Below are positions 44,230-55,693 of a stretch of DNA of 64,000 nt, piece after piece. Position numbers and translations under genes: made by a program. Within the stretch, counting starts at the first letter, position 1. Each line of letters begins with the position of its first letter. The stretch comes from Xanthobacteraceae bacterium (GTDB lineage Bacteria > Pseudomonadota > Alphaproteobacteria > Rhizobiales > Xanthobacteraceae): assembly GCA_029266425.1 (NCBI GenBank), contig JAQSWY010000004.1:62001-126000 (forward strand), in the 5' to 3' direction. The notes below the pieces were generated by a model that was given only the letters and a program-made list of their open reading frames with translations, did no database searches and was not told where the DNA came from.

Positions 44230-44835
44230 TCATGCCTCCAGCGGCACATGCCCCGGCACTTTGGCGACGCGGGCGAGCCAGGCCTGCACCGCCGGGAAGC
44301 TCGACAGATCGTAGCCGCCTTCTTCCGCCGTGTGCGTATAGGCGTAGAGCGCGATGTCGGCGATGGAGAAGGCATTGCCGGCCAGCCAGTGCGCAGCGGC
44401 GAGCCGGCCTTCCATCACGCTGAGCGCCTTGTTGCCGCCCTCCATCAACTGCGCGAGGCGCTCGGGCGTGGCGAGGTGCCGGCGTTCCTCATACAGGAAC
44501 AGCGCCCGGCGCACCGCGATCATCGGCTCGTGGCTGTACTGCTCGAAGAACAGCCACTCATAGACCTTGGCGCGATCATAGGCATCGGCCGGCAGCAACG
44601 CCGTGCCTTCGGCGAAATGCAGCATGATGGCGTTGGATTCACCGAGCGGGCGGCCATCGTCGAACTCGACCGTGGGCACCTTGCCGATCGGGTTGCGGGC
44701 GAGGAACTCCTGCGTGCGGGTCGAGCCGTCGCGCGCCGAGACCTCGACACGGCGGAACGCCCGGCCGGTATGGGTCAGCACCAGACGCACCTTGTAGCAA
44801 TTGCCGGAGGTGGCCTGTTCATAGAGAGTGATCAT
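44230..44835 (-). CDS. Glutathione S-transferase family protein
   Basis: A 201-residue cytosolic GST-like protein. The N-terminal thioredoxin fold reads MITLYEQATSGNCYKVRLVL, with the glutathione-contact segments NPIGKVPTVEFDDGRPLGESNAIM. The helical C-terminal domain has LAGNAFSIADIALYAYTHTAEEGGYDL, matching the conserved N-capping Asp region. ATG at 44835 fits the family N-terminus; the longer frame runs into a dispersed repeat and is rejected. The substrate is unknown. Confidence 0.92.
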   Translation of the reverse strand: MITLYEQATSGNCYKVRLVLTHTGRAFRRVEVSARDGSTRTQEFLARNPIGKVPTVEFDDGRPLGESNAIMLHFAEGTALLPADAYDRAKVYEWLFFEQYSHEPMIAVRRALFLYEERRHLATPERLAQLMEGGNKALSVMEGRLAAAHWLAGNAFSIADIALYAYTHTAEEGGYDLSSFPAVQAWLARVAKVPGHVPLEA

Positions 44836-44863
44836 GGCTGCGACTCTGCGTTGAAGAAATGTC

Positions 44864-44959
44864 GTCATCCGGGAATTGCCGCCAGGCGATATCCGGGATC
44901 GTAAAACGCTCTCTGGCTTCACGCGATCCCGGCTCTGCGCTGCGCTTGGCCGGGATGAC
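44864..44959. repeat. Palindromic intergenic repeat, family A (copy 5)
   Basis: Opens GTCATCCGGGAATTGCCGCC, holds ATCCGGGATCG and CGCGATCCCGGCTCTGCG, and closes TTGGCCGGGATGAC. It lies between ccrM and the GST gene, 14 bases from the ccrM stop. Confidence 0.85.
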
Positions 44960-44973
44960 GACTGTGGGGAACC

Positions 44974-47321
<2,348 letters not shown>

Positions 47322-47395
47322 CGGCCGCAACATCTCGTGGATCGCGGGCCGCTCCCCACTTGAACTTGTGGTTAAGGAACGTCACCCTTCGTCCC

Positions 47396-50300
47396 ATGAA
47401 GTTCACCCGTCTGCGCCTCACCGGCTTCAAGACCTTCGTCGAGCCGACTGAAATGCTCATCGAGCCCGGCCTCACCGGCATTGTGGGCCCGAACGGCTGC
47501 GGCAAGTCGAACCTCGTCGAGGCGATGCGCTGGGTGATGGGCGAGAATTCGCACAAGGCGATGCGCGCCGAGGGCATGGACGACGTCATCTTCGGCGGCT
47601 CGACCACGCGTCCGGCACGCAACCACGCCGAAGTGGTGCTCACGGTCGACAATGGCGACCGCACCGCGCCCACCGTGTTCAACGATGCCGACCTCCTCGA
47701 AATCTCGCGGCGCATCGAGCGCGAATCCGGCTCGGCCTATCGCATCAATGGCCGCGAGGTGCGCGCCCGCGACGTGCAGATATTGTTTGCCGATGCCTCC
47801 TCCGGCTCGCGCTCGCCGGCCATGGTGCGCCAGGGCCAGATCGGCGAACTGATCGGCGCCAAGCCCTCCGCCCGCCGGCGCATCCTGGAGGAAGCCGCCG
47901 GCGTCGCCGGCCTGCACGCCCGCCGCAACGAGGCGGAGATGCGGCTGCGCGCCGCCGAGACCAATCTCTCCCGGCTCGAGGACGTGATCGGCCAGATCGG
48001 CACCCAGCTCGACGCGCTGCGCCGCCAGTCGCGCCAGGCGGCGCGCTACCGGGTGCTCTCCGGCGATATCCGCAAGGCCGAGGCGACGCTGCTCTGGCTG
48101 CGCTGGGTGGAGGCCGCCGGCGCGCTGTCGGAGGCGGAGAAGGCGCTCGACCTTGCGGTTCGGGAGGTGGCCGAGCGCACCCGCGCCCAGGCCGAGACGA
48201 CGCGGCTCGCCGCGCTCGCTGCGCACGAATTGCCCGGCCTGCGCGAGCAGGACGCAGCGGCGGCGGCGGCGCTGCAGCGGCTCAATCTCGCGCGAGGCGA
48301 GCTCGACCGCGACGAGGCCCGCGCCAGCGCGCGGCGCGAGGAGCTGGACCGGCGGCTTTCGCAGCTCGGCAGCGACATGGAGCGCGAGCGGGCGCTCGCC
48401 GCCGATGCCTCCTCGGTGCTCGCCCGGCTCGATGCGGAGGTCGAGGAGCTCGAGCTGGCGCAAGCGGACGCCGGGATCGCCGAAGAGGATGCGAGCGCCC
48501 GCCGCGAGGAGCTGAACGAAGCCCTGGCGGCGTCCGAGCGCGCCTTCACCGACGCCGCCTCGACCGGCGCGGAACGCATCGCCCGGCGCGGCGCGCTGGA
48601 GCGGACGCTGCGCGAGGAGACCGGGCGCGTCACCCGCTTCCAGCGCGAGCTGGCGGCGATCGCCGAACAGCAGCGCGCGCTGGAGGCCGGCGGCAACACC
48701 GCCGAACTGGCGCGCCGCCGCGAAGCGGCCGAGATCGCGCAGGAGCGCCTGGAAGCCGCCGAGGCCGCCACCATGGAGGCCGAGGCTGCCCATGGCGAGG
48801 CCCGCGCCGGGCTCGACCGGTCGCGCCGCCCGCTCGCCGAGGCCGAGAAGGCGGTGCAGCGTTTCGAGGCCGAGGCGCGCACGCTCGCCAAGCTGCTCGA
48901 TGTCGGCACCAAGAAATGGCCGCCGGTGATCGATGCGATCCGCGTCGCCCGCGGCTATGAGGCAGCGCTTGGCGCGGCCTTGGGGGATGATCTCGACGCG
49001 CCGGCCGACGCAGCGGCCCCGGTGCATTGGGGGGCGGGGACGCCGCAGCCCGATGATCCCGCGCTGCCCGAGGGCGCCGAACCGCTCGCCGCCTCGGTGG
49101 AGGCGCCGGCGGCCCTCGCCCGCCGCCTCGCTCAGATCGGCGTGGTCGCCCGCAGCGACGGCTCCCGCCTGGCAAGCCTGCTCAGGCCCGGCCAGCGCCT
49201 GGTCTCCCACGAGGGCGACCTCTGGCGCTGGGACGGCTTCCACGCCGCGGCCGATGCACCGACCGCCGCCGCCCGCCGGCTCGCCGAGCGCAACCGGCTG
49301 GCCGATGTCGAGGCCGAGCTCGCCAATGCCCGCACCGGTGTGGTGAATGCCCGCAAGGGCGTGGAGGCCGCCGAGGCCGCGCTGCGCGCCTCCGGCTCGC
49401 GCGAGAATGCTGCCCGCGAGGCGCGCCGTACCGCCGCCCGCGCCTCCGAGCAGGCTCGCAACGAGCTGTCCCACATCGAACGCGCCGCCGCCGAGGAGGT
49501 GGCCCGGCTCGCCGCCCTCGCCGAGACCCGCACGCGGATGGAGGAGGAGCTGGAGATCGCGGCGGCCCGGCAGCTGGAGGCCGAGGCCGCGCTGGAGGCG
49601 CTGCCGCCGGCGGCGGATGAGGAGAGCGTGCTCGCCAAAATCCGCACCCGGGTGGCGCAGGACCGGGCGGCGCTCGCCGAGGCCCGTGCCGCGGCCGACG
49701 GGCTGATGCGCGAGCGCGAGCAGCGGGTGCGCCGGCTGCAGGCCATCGCTGGCGAGCGCGCCTCCTGGCAGGCGCGTGCCAGCGGCACCGGCGAGCGGCT
49801 CGCCGCCATCGAGGCGCGGCGCGAGGAGGCGGCGATCGAGCGGGAAGAGCTCGAAGAGGCGCCGGACGCCTTCGCCGCCCGCCGCCGCAATCTGCTCAAC
49901 GAGACCGCCAAGGCCGAGGAGGCGCGGCGCACCGCAGCCGACCGGCTGGCGAGCGCAGAGACCGCACAGGCCAATGCCGACAGAAGCGCGCGCGCCGCGC
50001 TCGACGGGCTCGCCAGCGCGCGCGAGGAGGCGGCGCGCACCGAGGCGCGGCTCGAGGGCGCGCGCCAGCGCCGCACCGATCTCGTCAGCGCTATCGCCGA
50101 GATGCTGGACGGCCCGCCGGACCTCGCCCGCGAGACCGCCGCGCTCGACCCGGCGGCGGCGCTGCCGGATCCCGCCGCGGTCGAGGCCGATCTCGACCGG
50201 CTGAAGCGCGAGCGCGAGCGGCTCGGCGCCGTCAATCTGCGCGCCGAGGAGGAACTCGGCGAGGTCGAGGCCCAGCAGGCCGGCCTCACCGGCGAGCGCG

Positions 50301-50848
50301 ACGACCTGACCGAGGCGATCAAGCGGCTGCGCCAGGGCATCACCTCGCTCAATCGCGAGGCGCGCGAGCGGCTGCAGGCGTCCTTCATCGTCGTCGACGG
50401 GCATTTCCGCCAGCTGTTCGGCACGCTGTTCGGCGGCGGCGAGGCACAACTGGTGCTGACCGATTCCGAGGATCCGCTGGAAGCCGGCCTCGACATCATC
50501 GCCAAGCCGCCCGGCAAGAAGCCGCAATCGCTCTCGCTACTCTCCGGCGGCGAGCAGGCGCTCACCGCCATGGCGCTGATCTTCGCGGTGTTCCTCACCA
50601 ATCCCTCGCCGATCTGCGTGCTCGACGAGGTCGACGCGCCGCTCGACGACGCCAATGTCGAGCGCTTCTGCAATCTGCTTGACGAGATGCGCCGCCTCAC
50701 CGAGACGCGCTTCGTGACCATCACCCACAATCCGATCACCATGAGCCGGATGAACCGGCTGTTCGGCGTCACCATGGCCGAGCGCGGCGTCTCCAAGCTG
50801 GTCTCGGTCGACCTCGCCACCGCCGAGCGCTTCCTCGAAGCGAGCTGA
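47396..50848 (+). CDS. smc: Chromosome segregation protein SMC
   Basis: An 1150-residue condensin ATPase that compacts and segregates the chromosome. N-terminal Walker A is GPNGCGKSN. Long Ala/Glu/Arg-rich coiled coils flank a short hinge (about 515-640, starting VGTKKWPPVIDAIRVARGYEAALGAALGDD). The C-terminal head has the signature LSLLSGGEQALTAMALIFAV, Walker B ICVLDEVDAPLDDANV and the H-loop TITHNPITM. ATG at 47396 gives the family N-terminus MKFTRLRLTGFKTFVEP. The dsbA, dciA and mutY genes lie nearby. ScpA and ScpB are not in the window. Confidence 0.97.
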   Translation: MKFTRLRLTGFKTFVEPTEMLIEPGLTGIVGPNGCGKSNLVEAMRWVMGENSHKAMRAEGMDDVIFGGSTTRPARNHAEVVLTVDNGDRTAPTVFNDADLLEISRRIERESGSAYRINGREVRARDVQILFADASSGSRSPAMVRQGQIGELIGAKPSARRRILEEAAGVAGLHARRNEAEMRLRAAETNLSRLEDVIGQIGTQLDALRRQSRQAARYRVLSGDIRKAEATLLWLRWVEAAGALSEAEKALDLAVREVAERTRAQAETTRLAALAAHELPGLREQDAAAAAALQRLNLARGELDRDEARASARREELDRRLSQLGSDMERERALAADASSVLARLDAEVEELELAQADAGIAEEDASARREELNEALAASERAFTDAASTGAERIARRGALERTLREETGRVTRFQRELAAIAEQQRALEAGGNTAELARRREAAEIAQERLEAAEAATMEAEAAHGEARAGLDRSRRPLAEAEKAVQRFEAEARTLAKLLDVGTKKWPPVIDAIRVARGYEAALGAALGDDLDAPADAAAPVHWGAGTPQPDDPALPEGAEPLAASVEAPAALARRLAQIGVVARSDGSRLASLLRPGQRLVSHEGDLWRWDGFHAAADAPTAAARRLAERNRLADVEAELANARTGVVNARKGVEAAEAALRASGSRENAAREARRTAARASEQARNELSHIERAAAEEVARLAALAETRTRMEEELEIAAARQLEAEAALEALPPAADEESVLAKIRTRVAQDRAALAEARAAADGLMREREQRVRRLQAIAGERASWQARASGTGERLAAIEARREEAAIEREELEEAPDAFAARRRNLLNETAKAEEARRTAADRLASAETAQANADRSARAALDGLASAREEAARTEARLEGARQRRTDLVSAIAEMLDGPPDLARETAALDPAAALPDPAAVEADLDRLKRERERLGAVNLRAEEELGEVEAQQAGLTGERDDLTEAIKRLRQGITSLNREARERLQASFIVVDGHFRQLFGTLFGGGEAQLVLTDSEDPLEAGLDIIAKPPGKKPQSLSLLSGGEQALTAMALIFAVFLTNPSPICVLDEVDAPLDDANVERFCNLLDEMRRLTETRFVTITHNPITMSRMNRLFGVTMAERGVSKLVSVDLATAERFLEAS

Positions 50849-50863
50849 GGGGATGGCCTGAAG

Positions 50864-50977
50864 CTCCCTCTCCCCGGTGGGGAGAGGTGACCCGCGAAGC
50901 GGGTCGGTGAGGGCGCGCGCGATCGCAGAGCGGTGAAGACCCCTCACCCCAACCCTCTCCCCACCGGGGAGAGGGAG
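50864..50977. repeat. Palindromic intergenic repeat, family D (copy 1)
   Basis: CTCCCTCTCCCCGGTGGGGA at the left pairs with the ACCGGGGAGAGGGAG end at the right, around GACCCGCGAAGCGGGTC. It lies 15 bases after smc. Confidence 0.85.
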
Positions 50978-51065
50978 CGCATAAATCTCGATGCGTGTTT
51001 GCAATTATGCGGCGAACTCACTGGCCGTTATCCTTTCGCAGCATCGGCGGCACGGAGGATCGGAC

Positions 51066-51947
51066 ATGCGCATCGGCTTCATCGGGCTAGGACAGATGGG
51101 CTCAGGCATGGCAGGACGGCTCATTGCCGCCGGCCACGAGGTGAGCGTCTATAATCGCTCGCCGGCTCGCGCCGAGCCGCTGGTCGCCCAAGGCGCCCGC
51201 CTCGCGCCGACGCCGGCCGACGCCTGCACGGGTGACGCGGTCGTCACCATGGTGGCGGAGGATGCCGCGCTTGAGACCGTGGTCTATGGCGCCGACGGTA
51301 TCCTCAACGCCCTGCCCAAGGGCGCGATCCACATCTCTTCGAGCACCATCAGCGTCGCGCTCGCCGAACGGCTGACCGCCGATCACGAGAAGTCCGGCCA
51401 GCGCTTCGTCTCGGCGCCGGTGTTCGGCCGGCCGCCGGCAGCGGCCACCGGGCAGCTCTTCGTCGTCGCCGCGGGCGAAGCGGGGGCGATCGCGGATGCG
51501 GAGCCGATCTTCGCGGCCATCGGGCAGCGCACTTTCCCGCTTTCCGACAAGCCGAGCGCGGCGAACCTCGTCAAGCTGTCGGGCAATTTCCTTCTCGCCT
51601 GCGTGATCGAGACGCTCGGCGAAGCGATGGCGCTCACCGCCAAGGACGGCATCGACCCGCACCAGTATCTGGAATTGCTCACCTCCACGCTGTTCGGCGC
51701 ACCGGCCTACAAGCTCTATGGCACGATGATCGCGGACCGCGCCTTCGAGCCGCCCGGCTTTGCCGCGCCCCTCGGACAGAAGGACATCCGCCTGGTGCTG
51801 GCGGCGGCGGAGGCATTGCAGGTGCCGATGCCGGTGGCAAGCCTGCTGCGCGACCGGTTTCTCACGCTGCGCGCCATCTATGGCGACAATATCGACTGGG
51901 CCGCGGTCGGCGCGCTCGCCGCCCGCGACGCCGGGATGGAGAAGTGA
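51066..51947 (+). CDS. 3-hydroxyisobutyrate dehydrogenase-like NAD(P)-dependent beta-hydroxyacid dehydrogenase
   Basis: A 293-residue oxidoreductase of the HIBADH/6PGDH-like family. The NAD(P)-binding start is MRIGFIGLGQMGSGMAGRL, with HEVSVYNRSPAR as the second strand. The substrate region has SAPVFGRPPAAATGQL and the catalytic Lys lies in ANLVKLSGNFLL. The substrate could be 3-hydroxyisobutyrate, tartronate semialdehyde, glyoxylate or similar; it cannot be decided here. ATG at 51066 has GGAGG eight bases upstream. Confidence 0.9.
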   Translation: MRIGFIGLGQMGSGMAGRLIAAGHEVSVYNRSPARAEPLVAQGARLAPTPADACTGDAVVTMVAEDAALETVVYGADGILNALPKGAIHISSSTISVALAERLTADHEKSGQRFVSAPVFGRPPAAATGQLFVVAAGEAGAIADAEPIFAAIGQRTFPLSDKPSAANLVKLSGNFLLACVIETLGEAMALTAKDGIDPHQYLELLTSTLFGAPAYKLYGTMIADRAFEPPGFAAPLGQKDIRLVLAAAEALQVPMPVASLLRDRFLTLRAIYGDNIDWAAVGALAARDAGMEK

Positions 51948-51985
51948 TCATCCGCAGGGCGCCATCCCGGCTCCTTTTAAAGGAC

Positions 51986-52080
51986 GTCATCCCGGCCGTA
52001 GCGCAGCGGAGAGCCGGGATCGCGTGACAAGAGAGCGTCACGCGATCGCGGATACGGCCTCGCGGCGGTTCAGGGATGAC
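51986..52080. repeat. Palindromic intergenic repeat, family A (copy 6)
   Basis: GTCATCCCGGCCGTAGCGC, GAGCCGGGATCGCG, then CGCGATCGCGGATACGGCC and CAGGGATGAC. It lies in the ~460-base gap between the dehydrogenase and atpI genes; the rest of that gap has the atp promoter and nothing else I can name. Confidence 0.8.
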
Positions 52081-52321
52081 GTTTCCCGGCAACTTTCAGC
52101 CCCGTACCCACGCGAGTTGCGCCGCCAGTTGATAGAGGGCGATGCTGAACCTGACGCTCGTGCAGGGACGGTATGCGGCCCTTCGGCGGCGAGCCGAACC
52201 CGGCTGGCATGCCAGAAAGCCTTACCTTGGTGCAAAACGGCCCCGAAAGTGCCTGCGACAGAGCGTCCGCGTCATCGTTTTATCGTGTTATTACAACGGT
52301 TTGAGACTACTGATCACATCC

Positions 52322-52350
52322 TTGACACCCTTTGGACGCATCACTATGGT
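52322..52350 (+). promoter_or_regulatory. Sigma-70-type promoter of the atp operon
   Basis: TTGACA (52322-52327), 17-base spacer, TATGGT (52345-52350), ending 57 bases before the atpI start codon. The -35 is a perfect consensus and the -10 is close (TATAAT). Confidence 0.65.
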
Positions 52351-52407
52351 GCGCCGCGGTTTCGGGGTTTTGGGGACGTTCATCTCCGGTCAGGGCCAAA
52401 CGCAATC

Positions 52408-52794
52408 ATGGGCGACCGCAATCCGACGGACGGCCAGGACGACGGGCAGCCCCGGCAGGCAACCGATGCCGAACTTGCCAACCGCCTGAAGACTCTCGGT
52501 GCCGCCGTCAAGAAGGTGCGCGCCGAGCAGAAGGCGGAAGACGACGCCGCCGCGGCGGGACCGAGCAAGACCTCGGCCACGGCCGGCATGACCCTCGCCT
52601 TTCGCCTCGGGAGCGAGTTCGTCGGCGGGGTGCTGGTCGGGGCGGGGCTGGGTTGGGGCATCGACCAGCTCGTCGGCACGACGCCGTGGGCGATGATCGT
52701 GTTCCTGCTGCTCGGCTTCGGCGCCGGCATCGTGAACATGATGCGGGCCGCCGGCGAGACCGGGCGCAAAAAGCCGCCGCAAGGCGGAACGTAA
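52408..52794 (+). CDS. atpI: ATP synthase accessory protein AtpI
   Basis: A 128-residue small membrane protein that helps assemble the c-ring. The N-terminal ~50 residues are charged and helical (LANRLKTLGAAVKKVRAEQKAED), then two membrane helices (about 65-85 and 92-112; FVGGVLVGAGLGWGIDQL, PWAMIVFLLLGFGAGIVNM). The position, first in the F0 operon and 125 bases before atpB, agrees with AtpI. ATG at 52408; an upstream in-frame extension is rejected as non-coding. Confidence 0.88.
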   Translation: MGDRNPTDGQDDGQPRQATDAELANRLKTLGAAVKKVRAEQKAEDDAAAAGPSKTSATAGMTLAFRLGSEFVGGVLVGAGLGWGIDQLVGTTPWAMIVFLLLGFGAGIVNMMRAAGETGRKKPPQGGT

Positions 52795-52919
52795 GAGTGC
52801 GATCCGGCCGTCCGGTCGGCATCGCCAAAAGATTTCGGACGGCGCCGCCGCGCGGGCGGCGCGGATTGACACGGGGAAGGCGCCTGCAACGGGCGTCGTG
52901 ACAAGGGCAGCGACCGGCG

Positions 52920-53678
52920 ATGGCGACCGAGATCGATCCGATCCATCAGTTCGAGATCATCAAGATCGTGGATCTGGGAGCGCCTGGCGGCGTCCAGCTC
53001 GCCTTCACGAATTCCGCCGCCTTCATGCTGGGCATCGTCGCCCTGGTGTTCTTCTTCCTCACCTTCGCCACCCGCGGCCGCACCCTGGTGCCGGGCCGCC
53101 TGCAGTCGATGGCGGAGATGAGCTACGAATTCGTGGCCTCGACGATACGAACGACGGCCGGCCATGACGGCATGAAGTTCTTCCCGCTGGTGTTCTCGCT
53201 CTTCATCTTCGTGCTGATGGCGAACTTCATCGGCCTTATCCCCTATGCTTTCACCGTCACCAGCCACCTGATCGTCACCGCCTCGCTTGCCGTCCTGGTC
53301 ATCGGCACCGTCATCGTCTATGGCTTCGTGCGGCATGGCACTCACTTCCTGCATCTGTTCGTGCCGTCGGGCGTGCCGGCCTTCCTGCTGCCCTTCATGG
53401 TCGTGATCGAGGTCATCTCCTTTCTCTCGCGTCCGATCAGCCTCTCGCTTCGTCTCTTCGCCAACATGCTGGCCGGCCATATCGCCATGAAGGTGTTTGC
53501 CGGCTTCGTGGTGATGATGAGCGCGGCCGGTATAGCCGGCGCCGCGGGTGCCGTGCTGCCGCTCGCCATGGTCGTCGCGCTCACCGCGCTCGAATTCCTG
53601 GTCGCCGCCCTGCAGGCCTACGTCTTCGCGGTGCTGACCTGCATCTATCTCAACGACGCGCTGCATCCGGGCCACTGA
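52920..53678 (+). CDS. atpB: F0 ATP synthase subunit a
   Basis: A 252-residue inner-membrane proton-channel subunit. It has five to six helices and the essential Arg in [24 protein letters not shown] (Arg within [10 protein letters not shown]). The C-terminus [29 protein letters not shown] is typical. Only F0 genes are in this operon; in alphaproteobacteria the F1 genes are usually elsewhere. Confidence 0.97.
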   Translation: MATEIDPIHQFEIIKIVDLGAPGGVQLAFTNSAAFMLGIVALVFFFLTFATRGRTLVPGRLQSMAEMSYEFVASTIRTTAGHDGMKFFPLVFSLFIFVLMANFIGLIPYAFTVTSHLIVTASLAVLVIGTVIVYGFVRHGTHFLHLFVPSGVPAFLLPFMVVIEVISFLSRPISLSLRLFANMLAGHIAMKVFAGFVVMMSAAGIAGAAGAVLPLAMVVALTALEFLVAALQAYVFAVLTCIYLNDALHPGH

Positions 53679-53744
53679 CCGGCGCGCTCGCGGGAAACCA
53701 TCCAGCCCTTTCAACCAATCCAGCGAATACAACAGGAGAACATC

Positions 53745-53972
53745 ATGGAAGCGGAAGCCGCCAAGTTCCTCGGCGCCGGTCTCGCCTGCCTCGGCATGGG
53801 CCTCGCCGGCATCGGCGTCGGTAACATCTTCGGCAACTTCCTCTCCGGCGCGCTGCGCAACCCGTCGGCCGCCGACGGCCAGTTCGCCCGCGCCTTCATC
53901 GGCGCGGCGCTCGCGGAAGGTCTCGGCATCTTCTCGCTGGTCGTCGCGCTCGTCCTGCTGTTCGTGGTCTGA
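53745..53972 (+). CDS. atpE: F0 ATP synthase subunit c
   Basis: A 75-residue hairpin proteolipid. Two helices flank the polar loop RNPSAADGQ; the proton-carrying acid is the Glu in [20 protein letters not shown]. Glycine-rich first helix [24 protein letters not shown] lies about nine bases upstream of the ATG. Confidence 0.97.
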   Translation: MEAEAAKFLGAGLACLGMGLAGIGVGNIFGNFLSGALRNPSAADGQFARAFIGAALAEGLGIFSLVVALVLLFVV

Positions 53973-54051
53973 TATGCAGCGCGGGATCGGCACCGTCCGG
54001 TTCCGCGCGCATTTCGCCCCGCAGCGGACCGAACCCGAGGAAGCCTGAACC

Positions 54052-54699
54052 ATGTCCGAGACCAGCGGTCCGGTCGTCTCCTACATCATCGCCCAGGCAG
54101 ATGTCCCGGCGCCGGGCGCCGGTGTCGGCACCGAGGGCGGCTCGCATGAAACCGGCGGATCGGCCCATGGCGTCCAGATCGGGACGCCTGGCGAGGAAGC
54201 GCACGGTTCGAACTTCCCGCCGTTCGATGCCACGACCTACCCCTCGCAGTTCATCTGGCTCGCCATCGCCTTCGGCGCGCTCTACCTCCTGATGAGCCGC
54301 ATCGCGCTGCCCCGCATCGCCAACATCCTCGAAGAGCGGCACGACCGCATCGCCGACGACCGGGAAGAGGCCGCGCGCCTCACCGCCGAGAGCGAGGCCG
54401 CCGCCGTCGCCTACGAGAAGGCGCTGGCCGCCGCCCGCGGCAAGGCACAGGGCATTGCCGGCGAAACCCGCGACAAGCTCTCGGCCGAGGCCGAGACCAA
54501 GCGGAAGACGCTGGAAGCCGAGCTTTCCGCCAAGCTGTCGGCCGCGGAAGCCCAGATCGCGACGACCAAGGAATCGGCGATGTCGAATGTCCGCGGCATT
54601 GCGATCGACGCGGCGAGCACCATCGTCAATGAACTGATCGGCGAGGCTCCCGCCTCGCACGCGGTCGAGACGGCGGTCGACACCGCGATCAAGAGCTGA
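54052..54699 (+). CDS. atpF': F0 ATP synthase subunit b' (longer b-type subunit)
   Basis: A 215-residue peripheral-stalk subunit. A ~65-residue N-terminal extension rich in Gly/His/Glu precedes a single helix (QFIWLAIAFGALYLLMSRI), followed by a long helical stalk (RIANILEERHDRIADDREEA and so on). Alphaproteobacteria have two b-type genes; the longer one with this extension corresponds to b'. It is ten bases before atpF. Its symbol varies between annotations (atpG, atpF2). Confidence 0.92.
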   Translation: MSETSGPVVSYIIAQADVPAPGAGVGTEGGSHETGGSAHGVQIGTPGEEAHGSNFPPFDATTYPSQFIWLAIAFGALYLLMSRIALPRIANILEERHDRIADDREEAARLTAESEAAAVAYEKALAAARGKAQGIAGETRDKLSAEAETKRKTLEAELSAKLSAAEAQIATTKESAMSNVRGIAIDAASTIVNELIGEAPASHAVETAVDTAIKS

Positions 54700-54709
54700 G
54701 GGCCACGCC

Positions 54710-55192
54710 ATGGGTAGCGCAGAACTCTGGGTCGCCGTCGCCTTCGTCATCTTCATTGGCCTTATCGGGTGGAAGGGCGCCTTCTCCGGCATCGTCCGCT
54801 CGCTCGACAGCCGCGGCGAGCGCATCCGCGCCGAGCTGGAAGAGGCGCGGCGCCTGCGCGAGGAAGCGCAGAAGCTGGTTGCCGAATATCAGCGCCGGCA
54901 GCGCGAGGCCGAGGAAGAGGCCGAGGCGATCATCACCACCGCCAAGGCCGAGGCCGAGCGCCTCGCCACCGAGGCCAAGGCGAAGCTCGAAGACATGATC
55001 GCCCGCCGCACAAGGATGGCCGAGCAGAAGATCGCCCAGGCCGAGGCGCAGGCCGTCGCCGACGTTCGCACTGCCGCCGCCGAAGTGGCAGCGACCGCCG
55101 CCGAGGGCCTGCTCAAGGCACAGGTTGTGGGTCAGACCGCCGACCGCCTGCTCGACGCCGCGGTCCGCGACGTGAAGTCGAAGCTGAACTGA
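54710..55192 (+). CDS. atpF: F0 ATP synthase subunit b
   Basis: A 160-residue b subunit: a short N-terminal helix (ELWVAVAFVIFIGLIGW), then a charged helical stalk (GERIRAELEEARRLREEAQKL) with heptad-like Ala/Glu/Lys repeats, ending in AADGLLKAQVVGQTADRLL-type sequence. It is the last gene of the operon and is followed by a strong terminator. Confidence 0.94.
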   Translation: MGSAELWVAVAFVIFIGLIGWKGAFSGIVRSLDSRGERIRAELEEARRLREEAQKLVAEYQRRQREAEEEAEAIITTAKAEAERLATEAKAKLEDMIARRTRMAEQKIAQAEAQAVADVRTAAAEVAATAAEGLLKAQVVGQTADRLLDAAVRDVKSKLN

Positions 55193-55218
55193 TCGGCTCG
55201 ACGATCTTGAGGAACCGA

Positions 55219-55249
55219 ATGCCCGGCGAGAGCCGGGCATTTTTGTTTT
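55219..55249 (+). terminator. Rho-independent terminator of the atp operon
   Basis: ATGCCCGGC-GAGA-GCCGGGCAT (55219-55240) followed by TTTTTGTTTTG, 26 bases after the atpF stop: a perfect 9-bp stem with a four-base loop and U tract. Confidence 0.93.
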
Positions 55250-55342
55250 GCCGGTATGCTTGGGCTTGACGACACTCTGCTTGAGCATCCTTCGAGGCCG
55301 GCGTACGCCGGGCACCTCAGGATGGTTCCTCTTTTATGAAGT

Positions 55343-55444
55343 GTCATCCCGGACGGTCAATGGCCGATCCTGGATCGAACGAAGGTGCAGTCTGGAATTC
55401 ACGCGATCCCGGCTCTCCGCCCTACGGGCTCCGGCCGGGATGAC
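55343..55444. repeat. Palindromic intergenic repeat, family A (copy 7)
   Basis: GTCATCCCGGACGG, GGCCGATCCTGGATCG, CACGCGATCCCGGCTC and GGCCGGGATGAC. It lies in the ~500-base gap between atpF and the SleB-like gene, together with a family D copy. Confidence 0.85.
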
Positions 55445-55466
55445 GGCATAAGAGACTGGCCTTGCA

Positions 55467-55575
55467 CTCCCTCTCCCCGTCGGGAAGAGGGCGGGGGTGA
55501 GGGGCTCTACGGCTCCGCAATCATGCCTCCCCTCACCGGCCCGCTGCGCGGGCCACCTCTCCCCACGGGGAGAGG
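55467..55575. repeat. Palindromic intergenic repeat, family D (copy 2)
   Basis: CTCCCTCTCCCCGTCGGGAAG at the left and CACCTCTCCCCACGGGGAGAGG at the right, with GGCCCGCTGCGCGGGCC inside. It resembles the element after smc but with diverged centre. Confidence 0.8.
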
Positions 55576-55693
55576 AAATTACCGGCCAGGCACTGGGGCG
55601 CGCCAACGGGTCATGTCATTGCCAAGCCCGAGGACACGCTCTGCGAGCCGCGAAGGATGCTCAAGCAGAGCCGCCCGCATTGCCGGGCGCCCC

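Noticed and set aside
47372..50527. 1051-residue minus-strand frame opposite smc
   Set aside because: Shadow of the repetitive SMC coiled-coil codons; no independent support.
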